From: a bacterium
Lineage (GTDB): Bacteria > Planctomycetota > Planctomycetia > Pirellulales > Pirellulaceae
Length of the DNA: 64,000 nucleotides
NCBI GenBank assembly: GCA_030430075.1
Contig: JAUIGN010000022.1
Span: 48,530-112,529 of the forward strand
Direction of reading: 5' to 3'
Part shown: one piece after another, positions 25,214 through 33,546 of the stretch
Layout of the letters: every line of letters starts with the position of its first letter
Numbering within the stretch: position 1 is the stretch's first letter
Position numbers and translations under genes: made by a program
Notes under the pieces: model-generated
The model's database searches: none
Told to the model about the DNA's origin: nothing
The model's input: only the letters and a program-made list of their open reading frames with translations

Positions 25214-26530
25214 TTAATGCCCACCTGAGTTCAGCCGCTCAGCAATCCTCAGCAGTTGGTTGTACTTGGCCAGACGTTCGCTGCGGACGATCGAGCCGAT
25301 TTTGATTTGCTCGGCGGCCACACCGACGGCCAGATCAGCGATGGCCGTGTCTTCGGTCTCTCCGCTTCGCGCAGAGACGACCAGCGTGTACCCGGCATTT
25401 CGCGCCACGGCGATCGTCTCCAGGGTCTCCGTCAGCGTGCCGATCTGGTTGACCTTGATCAGCACACTGTTCGCGGCGCCCAACTCGATTCCGCGGCGCA
25501 CGCGGTCCGGATTCGTGGTAAAGAGATCGTCACCGACAACCTGCACGCGATCTCCCAGTCGCTGCGTCAGTTCCTGCCAGCCACCCCAATCTTCTTCGGC
25601 AAGTCCGTCTTCGATACTGGCGATCGGAAACTGGTTGACCCAAGCTTCCAGCCGATCGACCATTTGGCTACGGGTCAAGCGAGCATCCGCTTCCGCAGCC
25701 AGCCGATAGTGGTCGCCGTCGTGGAAGTGCGTTGCCGCGACGTCTAGGGCGATCGTGACATCCCGGCCTGGGACCAGTCCAGCCGCTTCAATCGCCCGCA
25801 CGACGAACTCAACCGCCGTGCGGTTATCCGGCAGCCGCGGACCATAACCGCCTTCGTCGCCGACCAGCCGTCCTTCGTAACCAGCGGCCTGCAACAAGTT
25901 CCCCAATCGTCGGTAGATCCGGACAATCCACTCCAGTCCGGTGGCATAGTCTGCTGCCCCCGCCGGGACGACCAGGACATCCTGAAAGTCGAGGTTACCT
26001 CCGGCATGCAATCCCCCCGAGATCATGTTGGTCATCGGCACCGGCATGGCCGGTGAATGCTCGTCGGCCGCGCCCGCCTGCCCCACCGCATCGCTCGCGG
26101 GCATCGCGTGTTCTGTCAGACATTGGGCGAAGTACTCATAAAGCGGGACGCCCTGCGATGCGGCCGCTGCCGTGGCCGTTGCCAAGGAAACGCCCAGCAG
26201 GGCATTCCCTCCCAGGCGTGCTTTCTGGTCCGTACCGTCGAGTGCGATCATGGCCTGGTCGATCTGGCGTTGAGCGAAAACGTCACGGCCGACGAGTTCT
26301 GGGGCGATTTCATCTCGAATCCCGCAAATCGCCTGTTGAACTCCATCCCCGTCGTACCGTAACGTCCCTCGATCCCGCCGTTCGACCGCCTCCCATTTGC
26401 CGGTACTTGCTCCCGACGGCACAATGCTCCGTCCCCAGGCACCGCTGGCGCAGACCAGTTCCACCTCGACGGTCGGTTTCCCGCGGCTGTCCAGCACCTC
26501 ACGGGCTCGGATTGTGCGAATTTCGTCCAC
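25214..26530 (-). CDS. Divergent enolase (phosphopyruvate hydratase) paralogue
   Basis: The 438-residue product aligns end to end with enolase, which interconverts 2-phosphoglycerate and PEP. Metal ligands are kept (Asp in 'ALDVAAT', Glu in 'SIEDGL', Asp in 'VVGDDLF'), as are the general-base Lys ('LIKVNQIG') and the Glu in 'VGDEGGYGP'. However, the His of the 'SHRSGETED' loop is Ala ('SARSGETED'), the Glu of 'IQEF' is Asp ('FQDV'), and about 15 extra residues ('DAVGQAGAADEHSPA') precede 'MPVPMTNMISGG'. The GTG start at 26530 has a GGGAG site and sits 3 bp after the kinase stop. It may be a specialised enolase rather than the glycolytic one. Confidence 0.88.
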   Translation of the reverse strand: MDEIRTIRAREVLDSRGKPTVEVELVCASGAWGRSIVPSGASTGKWEAVERRDRGTLRYDGDGVQQAICGIRDEIAPELVGRDVFAQRQIDQAMIALDGTDQKARLGGNALLGVSLATATAAAASQGVPLYEYFAQCLTEHAMPASDAVGQAGAADEHSPAMPVPMTNMISGGLHAGGNLDFQDVLVVPAGAADYATGLEWIVRIYRRLGNLLQAAGYEGRLVGDEGGYGPRLPDNRTAVEFVVRAIEAAGLVPGRDVTIALDVAATHFHDGDHYRLAAEADARLTRSQMVDRLEAWVNQFPIASIEDGLAEEDWGGWQELTQRLGDRVQVVGDDLFTTNPDRVRRGIELGAANSVLIKVNQIGTLTETLETIAVARNAGYTLVVSARSGETEDTAIADLAVGVAAEQIKIGSIVRSERLAKYNQLLRIAERLNSGGH

Positions 26531-26533
26531 GAC

Positions 26534-27622
26534 TCATTCTCCCGCCTGCTGAATTGTCTGCAGGGCTTCCTCCCAGCGACGCGGCTCGCCTTCCAGCAAT
26601 CCGACCGCCACGCGCCGCACTGCAGCTTGCTGGTTCGGGTCCAGATAATCAACCGGGCTCTTCCCGTCAACTCGCGCCAGCAGACAAGCCGCCAGATGCA
26701 GGATCGCCCGGCCTTGCAGGATTGCAAACTGGTCGTCGTCAACGCGTGGCATGATCCGGCTGGCGTAGGCGAACCAGAACCGCCGAGTCAACTCCAACAA
26801 TCGACCGCTTGCCCCGGATGGATCCGACCGGGCCCGCAAGGCCTTGAGCACCAGGTGGGTAAGGTAGAAGCCGATGTCGAAGGCCGGGTCGCCGAAATGG
26901 CCCACCTCGAAGTCGATCAACATGACTTGCGAATCCGAAACCAGCAAGTTCTTGGGGCTGAAATCACCATGCACCAGAGCAAGGCGATGCTCGTCCATGC
27001 TGCGGATCAACTGTTCCAGATTTGCCTGCAATGCAGGGTGGGCGGCCGCGACATGACGATAGTAGGGCGAGACTCTCAGGTCTTCAAAGAAGGTGCGGTC
27101 GCCAACCGCTTCGGCAACTTCCCGGTCCTGCCATGTACCTGCGTGGAGGCGACCCATCAAGTCCGCGCAGGCGGCGGCGACTCGAGCGTCGATATGCCCG
27201 GCCAGCAATTGTTGCTTCCAGACCTGGTGGGGCGGGGCGGCCGTCATGGCAAACAGGTAGTTCGGCTGGTCCACAAACAACAGCCGGGGCGTCGTCGCAC
27301 AGAGGTCGGCCGACGCCGGATCGCGGCCGTTGGCTGCCAAGACACGCTGGCAAATCTCCAGGACGTCAATCTCCCGCCAGATCCGCTCGACGCTGCAGAA
27401 CCAGGGCTGGGCAACCCGCAATTGCGCCCGCACCTGCTTGAGAACAAAGTCCTCCCTCGCACCCTCACGGCGAACCCAGAGCACAACGTTTGATACGCCG
27501 CCCGTGAGTTCCGTAATGCGCACGGTTTCGCCAGCTTCCACACGGCCGGTGTCACGCAGGTAGGCGGCGGCCGAGTTCGCATCGACGAGGCGCATTGGTT
27601 CGTCTTGGTGATCCGACACCAC
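26534..27622 (-). CDS. APH-fold small-molecule kinase (MTR-kinase-like)
   Basis: The 362-residue product is an aminoglycoside-phosphotransferase-fold kinase. The catalytic segment is 'LALVHGDFSPKNLLVS' and the metal-binding segment is 'LIDFEVGHFGDPAFDIGFYL', with an N-terminal 'GGVSNVVLWV' loop. The 'LKQVRAQLRVAQPWFC' segment recalls methylthioribose kinase and its relatives; the substrate is unknown. The GTG at 27622 begins 5 bp after the cytochrome gene's stop; an ATG at 27595 is a possible alternative. The stop is 3 bp from the enolase-like start, so kinase and enolase are almost certainly co-translated. No signal peptide is seen, so it is cytoplasmic. Confidence 0.88.
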   Translation of the reverse strand: MVSDHQDEPMRLVDANSAAAYLRDTGRVEAGETVRITELTGGVSNVVLWVRREGAREDFVLKQVRAQLRVAQPWFCSVERIWREIDVLEICQRVLAANGRDPASADLCATTPRLLFVDQPNYLFAMTAAPPHQVWKQQLLAGHIDARVAAACADLMGRLHAGTWQDREVAEAVGDRTFFEDLRVSPYYRHVAAAHPALQANLEQLIRSMDEHRLALVHGDFSPKNLLVSDSQVMLIDFEVGHFGDPAFDIGFYLTHLVLKALRARSDPSGASGRLLELTRRFWFAYASRIMPRVDDDQFAILQGRAILHLAACLLARVDGKSPVDYLDPNQQAAVRRVAVGLLEGEPRRWEEALQTIQQAGE

Positions 27623-27627
27623 GGTGC

Positions 27628-29514
27628 CTACCGCCGTCGCCGCGCCGTCCGCGCCCAGATCTGAGTCACCTGGGCCGGGCTACCACCGTAGACGGCAGAG
27701 AAGGCCTTCTCGAATTTTTCGCCCGCACGCAAGGCATCGAGCAACGCGGCAGTCCGTTTGGAGTCCTTCATCAGAAAGCGGACATACGAATATCCGGCAA
27801 TGGCGGCGTCCTTGGGAGGCAGTTTCCCGGACAGAAACGAGTCCGGTTTGGCCAACGAGGCCAGCACCCCGGAAATGTCGTTGTTCCAGGCAACCACACG
27901 CTCGTCCTTCGGTGCGACGCGGGAAGCAACAACCCGCCCCACGCCGTCGGCATACCATTCGGGCGTATCAGACAGGCTGGCGACGTAGGTGGCCGCCAGT
28001 TGCTCGCTAAGCAAACTCTCCAGCGAATACTCGTCCGTGCGTGGCGGGATCATGGCGCCGTATGCATCGACAATGTCGTAGACCCAGTGCCCGCGCCAGT
28101 CTTTGGGTAGTTCGCGCTTCTCGACCATTTGACCGAATTCGCTGTAGTCGTAGCGCTGCGCGAAGAAGAAGAGGGTCATGCGGCCCTTGATCAACGCCTT
28201 ATCGGACGGCGCGCCCACCATGGAGGCGATCCGGGGAGCCACCTGCTCGGCGACTTCACCGTACTCTTGCAAGGCCGCCTCCCCCATACTGCCCACCAGC
28301 AGGAAGTTGGTCGTCTTGACGGAATTGGCGTCGAAGCCGGGCATCCCGAGCCGCCAATTCTGATCGGCCAATTCGGCACGCGCCTCGCTTAACTCCTCGT
28401 GGGTCGAGGCCTGCGCCTTGGCCAGTGCGGCGACGCGAACAACATTCTGTTCAGGATCAGGGCCGTCAAACGTCGCCCCTTCGGCAACCCACTTTTCGAT
28501 TTTGGCAATCACGTCATCGGCTAAGGGAGTCCGCCCCATCGGCATGCGTGGTTCACCGTTTTCGCCCTTGATGCGCTGGATCAACAGGCTGGCGGCCGGC
28601 TTGCCTGGTGCGAGCACCGGGCCACTATCACCGCCCCGGAGCAGCCCTTGAAAGTTGGACATATTCAAACCACCCCGGACCCGCTGCGCATTCACGTGGC
28701 AGCCGTTGCAGTTGCTAGCCAGGATCTGGGCGATATCACCGGCGAAGCTGACCGTCTCTTTGCCGGTCGACTTGGTAACGGCCAACATCGGACCGGCGCC
28801 TCCGGCCGCGTCCGGCGCGAGTGTATTGAGGCCGACTTGGGGGTCGTCGCCGTCATATTTCGCACCCTGTACAATCCAGTCCTGCAGTGTCTTAAATTCA
28901 GCGGCGGTCAGCTTGCCGCCACCTCGCGGCATGTCACCACTCTCGATGACTTCGATCAGACGGCTGCCGGAAGCATCCCCCGGGAAGACCACCACACCGG
29001 CCGACGAACCCTTCATCAACGCGGTGAAATTAACCATGCTGAATTGCCCGCGGGCGTTGTTCACGTGGCAGTTGCCGCACTTCGCGACCAGGAGCGGGGC
29101 GACCTGCTTGACGAAGCTGACGCCACCGGCAGGCGTGCCGCCCGGCATCGGGGTCGGCTTGGCCTTTTCCAAGGGCACGATTGCCGGCAATTCGATTCCC
29201 TCCAGCTCGAGCAGCGCATGTGCCCGGACGACCCGATTGTGGGTCGGCTCCAACAGCCGCATCAGGGCGGCATCCGCTTCCTTGGCCAACTCGCCCAACT
29301 TGGCCTGCACCGCTTCGACGACGGCCGCCGAATCTTCATACTTGCCGTTAGAATAAAGAGCGCCCGCCTTGCGGATCTGAATGTTCAATTCCTTCGCCGC
29401 GCGAACCTGCGCGGGCGTCGCGGCGGCTGCGAACGAGCCGGTTATCACCCAAATGCAGGCGGTGGCGATCGCCAGGAAACCGGAAGCTCGAGAGGACGTC
29501 AACGGGCTCTTCAT
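27628..29514 (-). CDS. Two-haem PSCyt1-type cytochrome c fused to a pseudopeptidase-like domain
   Basis: The start is placed at the ATG at 29514, directly before a signal peptide ('ASGFLAIATACIWVITG'), giving 628 residues. Two planctomycete cytochrome c domains carry CGNCH (146-150) and CNGCH (269-273), each with a distal Met-containing segment ('DMPRGGG', 'RMPMGRTP'). The remaining 280 residues resemble peptidase-MA/DUF1570 proteins ('TPEWYADGVGRVVAS'), but the HExxH position reads 'SEQLAATY', so zinc binding is lost. The protein is predicted to be periplasmic. It leads the run with the kinase and enolase-like genes (5-bp and 3-bp gaps), an odd mix of periplasmic and cytoplasmic products. 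Confidence 0.87.
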   Translation of the reverse strand: MKSPLTSSRASGFLAIATACIWVITGSFAAAATPAQVRAAKELNIQIRKAGALYSNGKYEDSAAVVEAVQAKLGELAKEADAALMRLLEPTHNRVVRAHALLELEGIELPAIVPLEKAKPTPMPGGTPAGGVSFVKQVAPLLVAKCGNCHVNNARGQFSMVNFTALMKGSSAGVVVFPGDASGSRLIEVIESGDMPRGGGKLTAAEFKTLQDWIVQGAKYDGDDPQVGLNTLAPDAAGGAGPMLAVTKSTGKETVSFAGDIAQILASNCNGCHVNAQRVRGGLNMSNFQGLLRGGDSGPVLAPGKPAASLLIQRIKGENGEPRMPMGRTPLADDVIAKIEKWVAEGATFDGPDPEQNVVRVAALAKAQASTHEELSEARAELADQNWRLGMPGFDANSVKTTNFLLVGSMGEAALQEYGEVAEQVAPRIASMVGAPSDKALIKGRMTLFFFAQRYDYSEFGQMVEKRELPKDWRGHWVYDIVDAYGAMIPPRTDEYSLESLLSEQLAATYVASLSDTPEWYADGVGRVVASRVAPKDERVVAWNNDISGVLASLAKPDSFLSGKLPPKDAAIAGYSYVRFLMKDSKRTAALLDALRAGEKFEKAFSAVYGGSPAQVTQIWARTARRRR

Positions 29515-29843
29515 AACCAGAATGCCTTTCAGATTGGTTCGCAAAACGCAGGTCGAGGCCAACTGGGGCCTCGCTTCGCCGCCTGCCGTGCCAGCCGGCG
29601 GCAGCCCGTCCGGCGGACATCGAGCACCGTCGCGATGCTGCGGTCGTAATTATACGGGGTGGCAGATTAAGACGGTACCGTGAAATCCAGCCACCTCGCC
29701 CTAGAGACAACGAGCGAGCGTCCTGAAAGTACTCGCCGACCAGCTCCACTTTTGGCCGCGGCGCCGCAAGCATCGGCCGCCGCCTGCGAGCCGCCGGCGA
29801 ACAACCTGCGCCATCCTGCAAACCCTGCCTGCCGACGACCTTG
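29515..29843. other. Intergenic region upstream of the cytochrome gene
   Basis: About 330 bp between the HELGH gene and the cytochrome gene, both on the minus strand. Apart from the TATAAT at 29649-29654, nothing is recognisable. Confidence 0.4.
29649..29654 (-). promoter_or_regulatory. Putative -10 element upstream of the cytochrome/kinase/enolase run
   Basis: A perfect TATAAT on the minus strand lies about 135 bases before the cytochrome start. The -35 region at 16-17 bp spacing is a poor match, so this is only a candidate. Confidence 0.4.
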
Positions 29844-30542
29844 TCACGCGCCCCGCCGTTGTCGCCGACGCTTGCGGGTGGGGCGATGACCGTACTCGAT
29901 GGCAAACCACTCGGCGTAGCGTTCTCGGTCGCGGTAGCTCGTATTGCGGTCATCCAGAAGATGCCCCAATTCGTGGATCAGGATGTTGTTGAGGAAGAAA
30001 TCGCGGATGGTCGCCTCCGTCCAGGTGAGGGTCCATAGGGAAGCGCCTTGCTGGCTCCAGCGTCCTCCGAACTGCTTGGCTTCGATGTATTCCGCCGGGC
30101 GTGGCGGACGCCCGAAATACTCGACCAACTCCGACTCGATCGGGTAGAGATAGAGCGTCGGTCCCCATTGCATGCCGTAGCAGGGAAACGACTTCTTCTT
30201 GCGTGTCATCCGGCTCAACTGAATCGTGTTCAGCGGGTGCAGCATCCAGTCCGGCAACTGGGCCAGGCGTTCCCGAATCTGCCCTTCGGTGACGACGTGC
30301 GAGTAGCCGGGGCCCGCCGCTTGCACGATAACGCGGTAGTCGGTCGTCCCTTCCGTCTCGCCAACGCCGTGCCAATCCTCGGGCGGCTGGTAGGCGTTAT
30401 GGTTGTTCAAGCCGGTGCCCCGTGCGCGCATGCCGAGCTTGGAGGCGGTGCGGGTTGACTTGGGCAAGCGGTTTCGCGCCTTGCTGCCGGCGTGCTTCAG
30501 CGCGGAACGTTGCTTACGATTGGCCAGGGGTCGTCGCGACAT
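29844..30542 (-). CDS. Hypothetical basic protein with HELGH zinc-protease-like motif
   Basis: The 232-residue product has a strongly basic N-terminus (first 45 residues, many Arg/Lys) and a basic Arg-rich tail. Near the C-terminus is HELGH at about 190-194, followed by 'RERYAEWFAIEYG', where a Glu about 16-20 residues later could be the third zinc ligand, as in gluzincin-type metalloproteases. The preceding 'ATIRDFFLNNILIHELGHLL' is a typical active-site helix. No signal peptide is seen. The basic ends suggest nucleic-acid or ribosome association (inference). A GAGGTG ribosome site precedes the ATG. The family is not recognised. Confidence 0.8.
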   Translation of the reverse strand: MSRRPLANRKQRSALKHAGSKARNRLPKSTRTASKLGMRARGTGLNNHNAYQPPEDWHGVGETEGTTDYRVIVQAAGPGYSHVVTEGQIRERLAQLPDWMLHPLNTIQLSRMTRKKKSFPCYGMQWGPTLYLYPIESELVEYFGRPPRPAEYIEAKQFGGRWSQQGASLWTLTWTEATIRDFFLNNILIHELGHLLDDRNTSYRDRERYAEWFAIEYGHRPTRKRRRQRRGA

Positions 30543-30930
30543 GGGAACACCTCAAGCTGCTGGTAAACTCGCCGCGTCTCCGCAGTGACTTCCAGTCCGT
30601 TGAGGAAACCCGTCACCCGCTGTTCGATCCGTCACTTGTTTGGAAACGCCAAAGATGAATCTGCGGCGTCGTCTGGATTCGCACGACACCGGAATTCACT
30701 TTAGAGGGGCTCACCCTGGACAGCCTAGTGAACACCACAAGTCGTTACAGAGAAGCACATTACGGAAACGACAAGGCAACTTACGGCGATTGCCAGAGGG
30801 CCCACGGTGGCAATTCCAGCGCCCGGTCCCCCTTGAAGGTGTGGCCCGAAAGACGCGTCCGCGCGGCTCGATCGTGGGCTTCTGTCGAGCGAGCCGAGGC
30901 AACCGCCGGCGCCTTGCGGCAACCGGGCGT
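30543..30930. other. Intergenic region, no gene seen
   Basis: About 390 bp between the ThiO-like gene and the HELGH gene. The frames crossing it are shadow-like. No repeat or convincing promoter was found. Confidence 0.4.
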
Positions 30931-32049
30931 TTATCCGCGTCCGACGCGAAACGGCGTCAGGTCGATTTCCGCTTGCTGCCCCTGCAGGAGCTGGCTCATC
31001 ACGCGCGCCGTTCCGGGCGAGAGGTGGAGCCCGCTGCGGAAGTGGCCTGCCGCCACGAACCCATTGGAAAGTCGGGGAATCGCTCCCAAGTAGGGGAAGC
31101 CGTCGAACGTCCCGGGGCGGAGGCCGGCCCACGTCTTTTCGACCACCGCCTCGCGCAAGTCGGGCACGATTCGCCTCGCCAGTTCGGTCAATTCGCCGAT
31201 CTCTTCGTCCGTCGTCTGATGGTTGAAGCCGACTTCTTCTTCCGTCGAGCCCACAATCACGCGGCCATCGTCACGCGGAACGAGGTAGCGGGGACCTTCG
31301 TTGAGAACGTGTGTGAAGAGCGGACGTTGGGCGTGGAAGAGGACGATCTGTCCGCGGATCGGCAGGATGCCCGTCTCGACCCCCAATTTCTCCAGCAACG
31401 CGAATGTCCACGCCCCCGTCGTCAGGCAATAGCAATTGGCCTGCAATTCGCCTGCGGTGGTGATCACAGCATGAATTCGGTCGCCCCGAACGTGAAACCC
31501 GGTCGCTTCCACGTCGTCGTCAATTTGCACCTGCCGGCTGCGACAAGCGGCGATCAATGCTTGCAAGTGCCACGGATTGCGAAGTTGGGCTTCGTCCGGC
31601 AATCGATAGGCGGCGGCCAATTCTCCAGATTGGGCAAGCGGAGCCAAGGCCGCTTCCAGGGCGGCGACGTCGGTGGCCGTGATCCGGCACATCTCGATTT
31701 CCACATCGGCCAGCGAGGCGGCCAGCGCGTGCAGCGACGCGGCCTCCCCCACGCTGCGGGCGAGATAAAGTCCTCCGCAACGGCGGTACCCGTTGTCGAT
31801 CCCGGTTTCCTCGCGCAGACGTTCCGCCCACACCGGGTGCAGCGCGTGGCTCAATCCACGTAGTTGCTCCAATGGGTGAACCGCAGTCTGCTGGTTGGCG
31901 GGAGGCAGGATTCCCGCACCGGCCCACGATGCCTCGCTGCCCGCCTGCCGGCGATCGATGATGCGAACCCGCGCGCCGGAGCACGCCAGTTCGTAAGCGA
32001 TCGAAAGACCGATCACGCCGCCACCCAAAATCAAACAATCGTGGGTCAT
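30931..32049 (-). CDS. thiO: FAD-dependent amine oxidase, ThiO-like (glycine oxidase)
   Basis: The 372-residue product is a DAO-family flavoenzyme. It has an N-terminal Rossmann motif ('LILGGGVIGLSIAYELA') and the C-terminal 'KTWAGLRPGTFDGFPYLGAI' with 'AAGHFRSGLHLSPGTA'. This pattern is that of glycine oxidase ThiO, which supplies dehydroglycine for the thiazole of thiamine, but no other thiamine genes are nearby, so other amine substrates are possible. The ATG at 32049 overlaps the upstream gene's TGA (ATGA), indicating translational coupling. No signal peptide is seen. It is the last gene of a three-gene minus-strand operon. Confidence 0.85.
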   Translation of the reverse strand: MTHDCLILGGGVIGLSIAYELACSGARVRIIDRRQAGSEASWAGAGILPPANQQTAVHPLEQLRGLSHALHPVWAERLREETGIDNGYRRCGGLYLARSVGEAASLHALAASLADVEIEMCRITATDVAALEAALAPLAQSGELAAAYRLPDEAQLRNPWHLQALIAACRSRQVQIDDDVEATGFHVRGDRIHAVITTAGELQANCYCLTTGAWTFALLEKLGVETGILPIRGQIVLFHAQRPLFTHVLNEGPRYLVPRDDGRVIVGSTEEEVGFNHQTTDEEIGELTELARRIVPDLREAVVEKTWAGLRPGTFDGFPYLGAIPRLSNGFVAAGHFRSGLHLSPGTARVMSQLLQGQQAEIDLTPFRVGRG

Positions 32050-32717
32050 TCGTTCTTCGCCAGGAGATTCCGCACGTCGCGAGACAAGTCGCGCCACAGG
32101 AGGTCGTCCTGCGCAAGCTGCCCAAGCTCGTCCCGAAGCCGAATGAGATCAGAAAACTCGTCAACATCGTACCATTCAGTCAGCTCCCTGAAACGCACGC
32201 CAGCCTGGTGCAGGCGTTGCGTGGTTTGCCGCCAGACCGCGGGTGTACTCCAGTCGATGTCCGCAAAGATGGGAGGCACCCGCCCGCTGGCCCCGACCAG
32301 GTAATAGCCACCGTCCGGCGTCGGCCCCAGGACGACCGGCGCCTCCCGGAGCGCCGCAAACGCCTCGTCAATCACCGGGCAGGGCAGGGTGGGGCTATCG
32401 GTCCCGATCAGGACGACGCGATCGCCGGCCGAGCGTACGTGGGTGGAAAAAAACGCCTCCATCCTCTGACCCAAGTCACCCTCGGCTTGGCAGGCCAGTT
32501 CCCACGCCGCGGGGGCAACCTGAGCGAACCGGGGTCGCTGAGCGGCCGGCGTGAACGCCAGGATCCGGCGATCGCCCCTGTCGGCCAGACGGTGCAGCAG
32601 GTGATCCAGGAACTGGTAGTAGAGGCGGCTCGCGTCGACGGCGCCGATGGACCGGGCAAGCCGAGTCTTGACCGCGCCGGGTGACCAGAATTTTGCCAAC
32701 ATCCCCAACAGATTCAC
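32046..32717 (-). CDS. TIGR04282/DUF2064 glycosyltransferase-like protein
   Basis: The 223-residue product has a GT-A nucleotidyltransferase-like fold. Landmarks are 'MLAKFWSPGAVKTRLARSIG', 'LIGTDSPTLP' and 'VVLGPTPDGGYYLVGA'. These define the TIGR04282 (DUF2064) family, whose reaction is unsettled. The frame opens with a TTG at 32723; I prefer the GTG at 32717 because an AAGG site lies about 10 bases before it and it yields the family-typical 'NLLGMLAKF' start. It abuts the glutaredoxin gene upstream and overlaps the ThiO-like gene downstream by 4 bp. Confidence 0.85.
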   Translation of the reverse strand: MNLLGMLAKFWSPGAVKTRLARSIGAVDASRLYYQFLDHLLHRLADRGDRRILAFTPAAQRPRFAQVAPAAWELACQAEGDLGQRMEAFFSTHVRSAGDRVVLIGTDSPTLPCPVIDEAFAALREAPVVLGPTPDGGYYLVGASGRVPPIFADIDWSTPAVWRQTTQRLHQAGVRFRELTEWYDVDEFSDLIRLRDELGQLAQDDLLWRDLSRDVRNLLAKNE

Positions 32718-32723
32718 GGCCAA

Positions 32724-32972
32724 TCAACCTTGCTGCGAACGCAGTCCCTGCAAGAGCCGTTGCAATAAGACCGCATTGACCCGCCCACGAAAACGCTCCT
32801 GCCCGTCGATCGTGACCACGGGGACACACTCCCCGTAACGGCTTTGCAATGCGGGATCTTCGTCGATGTCCACCAACGTCGGGCGCAATCCTTGACGCCT
32901 GAGTTCGTCGTGAGCGACGTCGCACAAATGGCACCCCGCTCGGGTGTACAGCACCGATTCCGGCATCGCCAT
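32724..32972 (-). CDS. Glutaredoxin-like thiol protein
   Basis: The 82-residue product is a glutaredoxin/DUF836-type thioredoxin-fold protein. Its redox-active CHLC is in 'LYTRAGCHLCDVAHDEL', the cis-proline is in 'CVPVVTIDG', and the C-terminal helix follows. The frame is open far upstream (to 33209), but the ATG at 32972 has a GGGAGC site 5-6 bases before it and begins the fold exactly. It is the first gene of the operon with the glycosyltransferase-like and ThiO-like genes. Cytoplasmic; the partner is unknown. Confidence 0.88.
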   Translation of the reverse strand: MAMPESVLYTRAGCHLCDVAHDELRRQGLRPTLVDIDEDPALQSRYGECVPVVTIDGQERFRGRVNAVLLQRLLQGLRSQQG

Positions 32973-33546
32973 CTGAGCTCCCGTCCCTCGTCGAATTCTG
33001 CAGGTCTGACCGCCCCGCCAACCGGGGCGGCCGCCGAGCCCGCCGCGCCTCCGCCAATGTGGCTCGGGAGCAACTCGGCTCGAACCGGACGTGTCCCTGA
33101 ACGAACAACAACACAGGGAAAGCCGCTGCGTTGAAGTCAATGGCGGCGAACTCACCCGCAGCGCCGGGCGGCTCGGCCGGAACGCACTCGCGTCCCGTTC
33201 ACTCGGCAATCAACCGAACCGTCGCCTAACACCCGACGGCCGTTAAAAAGCCCACGTCAACGGCGATTGTCGGCACCGGGGTGAGAATCGTCAACATGTC
33301 GCGGCGCGGCGATCAGGGAAATCACAGGGCATCGGCGGGGTCCGGCGGCCTGTTTTGCGCGCCCGACGGAGGAACGATCGAAACTGGTATTTTTGGGGGC
33401 AGTGTGATAGCTTAAAGGTGGTGTGAGGCGCAGCCCCCGGTTGTTGTGACGATCCGCCCACTGACAAACACGCTGACGCTGGACTCCGCGTGGTTGGCAC
33501 TTTTCTCGCGTAGTTTCCTGTCACTGGCCAGACGGTTTACGGACGT
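32973..33546. other. Divergent intergenic region, no gene seen
   Basis: About 570 bp between the minus-strand glutaredoxin operon and the plus-strand kinase gene. Both promoters should lie here, but no convincing pair of hexamers was identified by eye. Confidence 0.4.
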
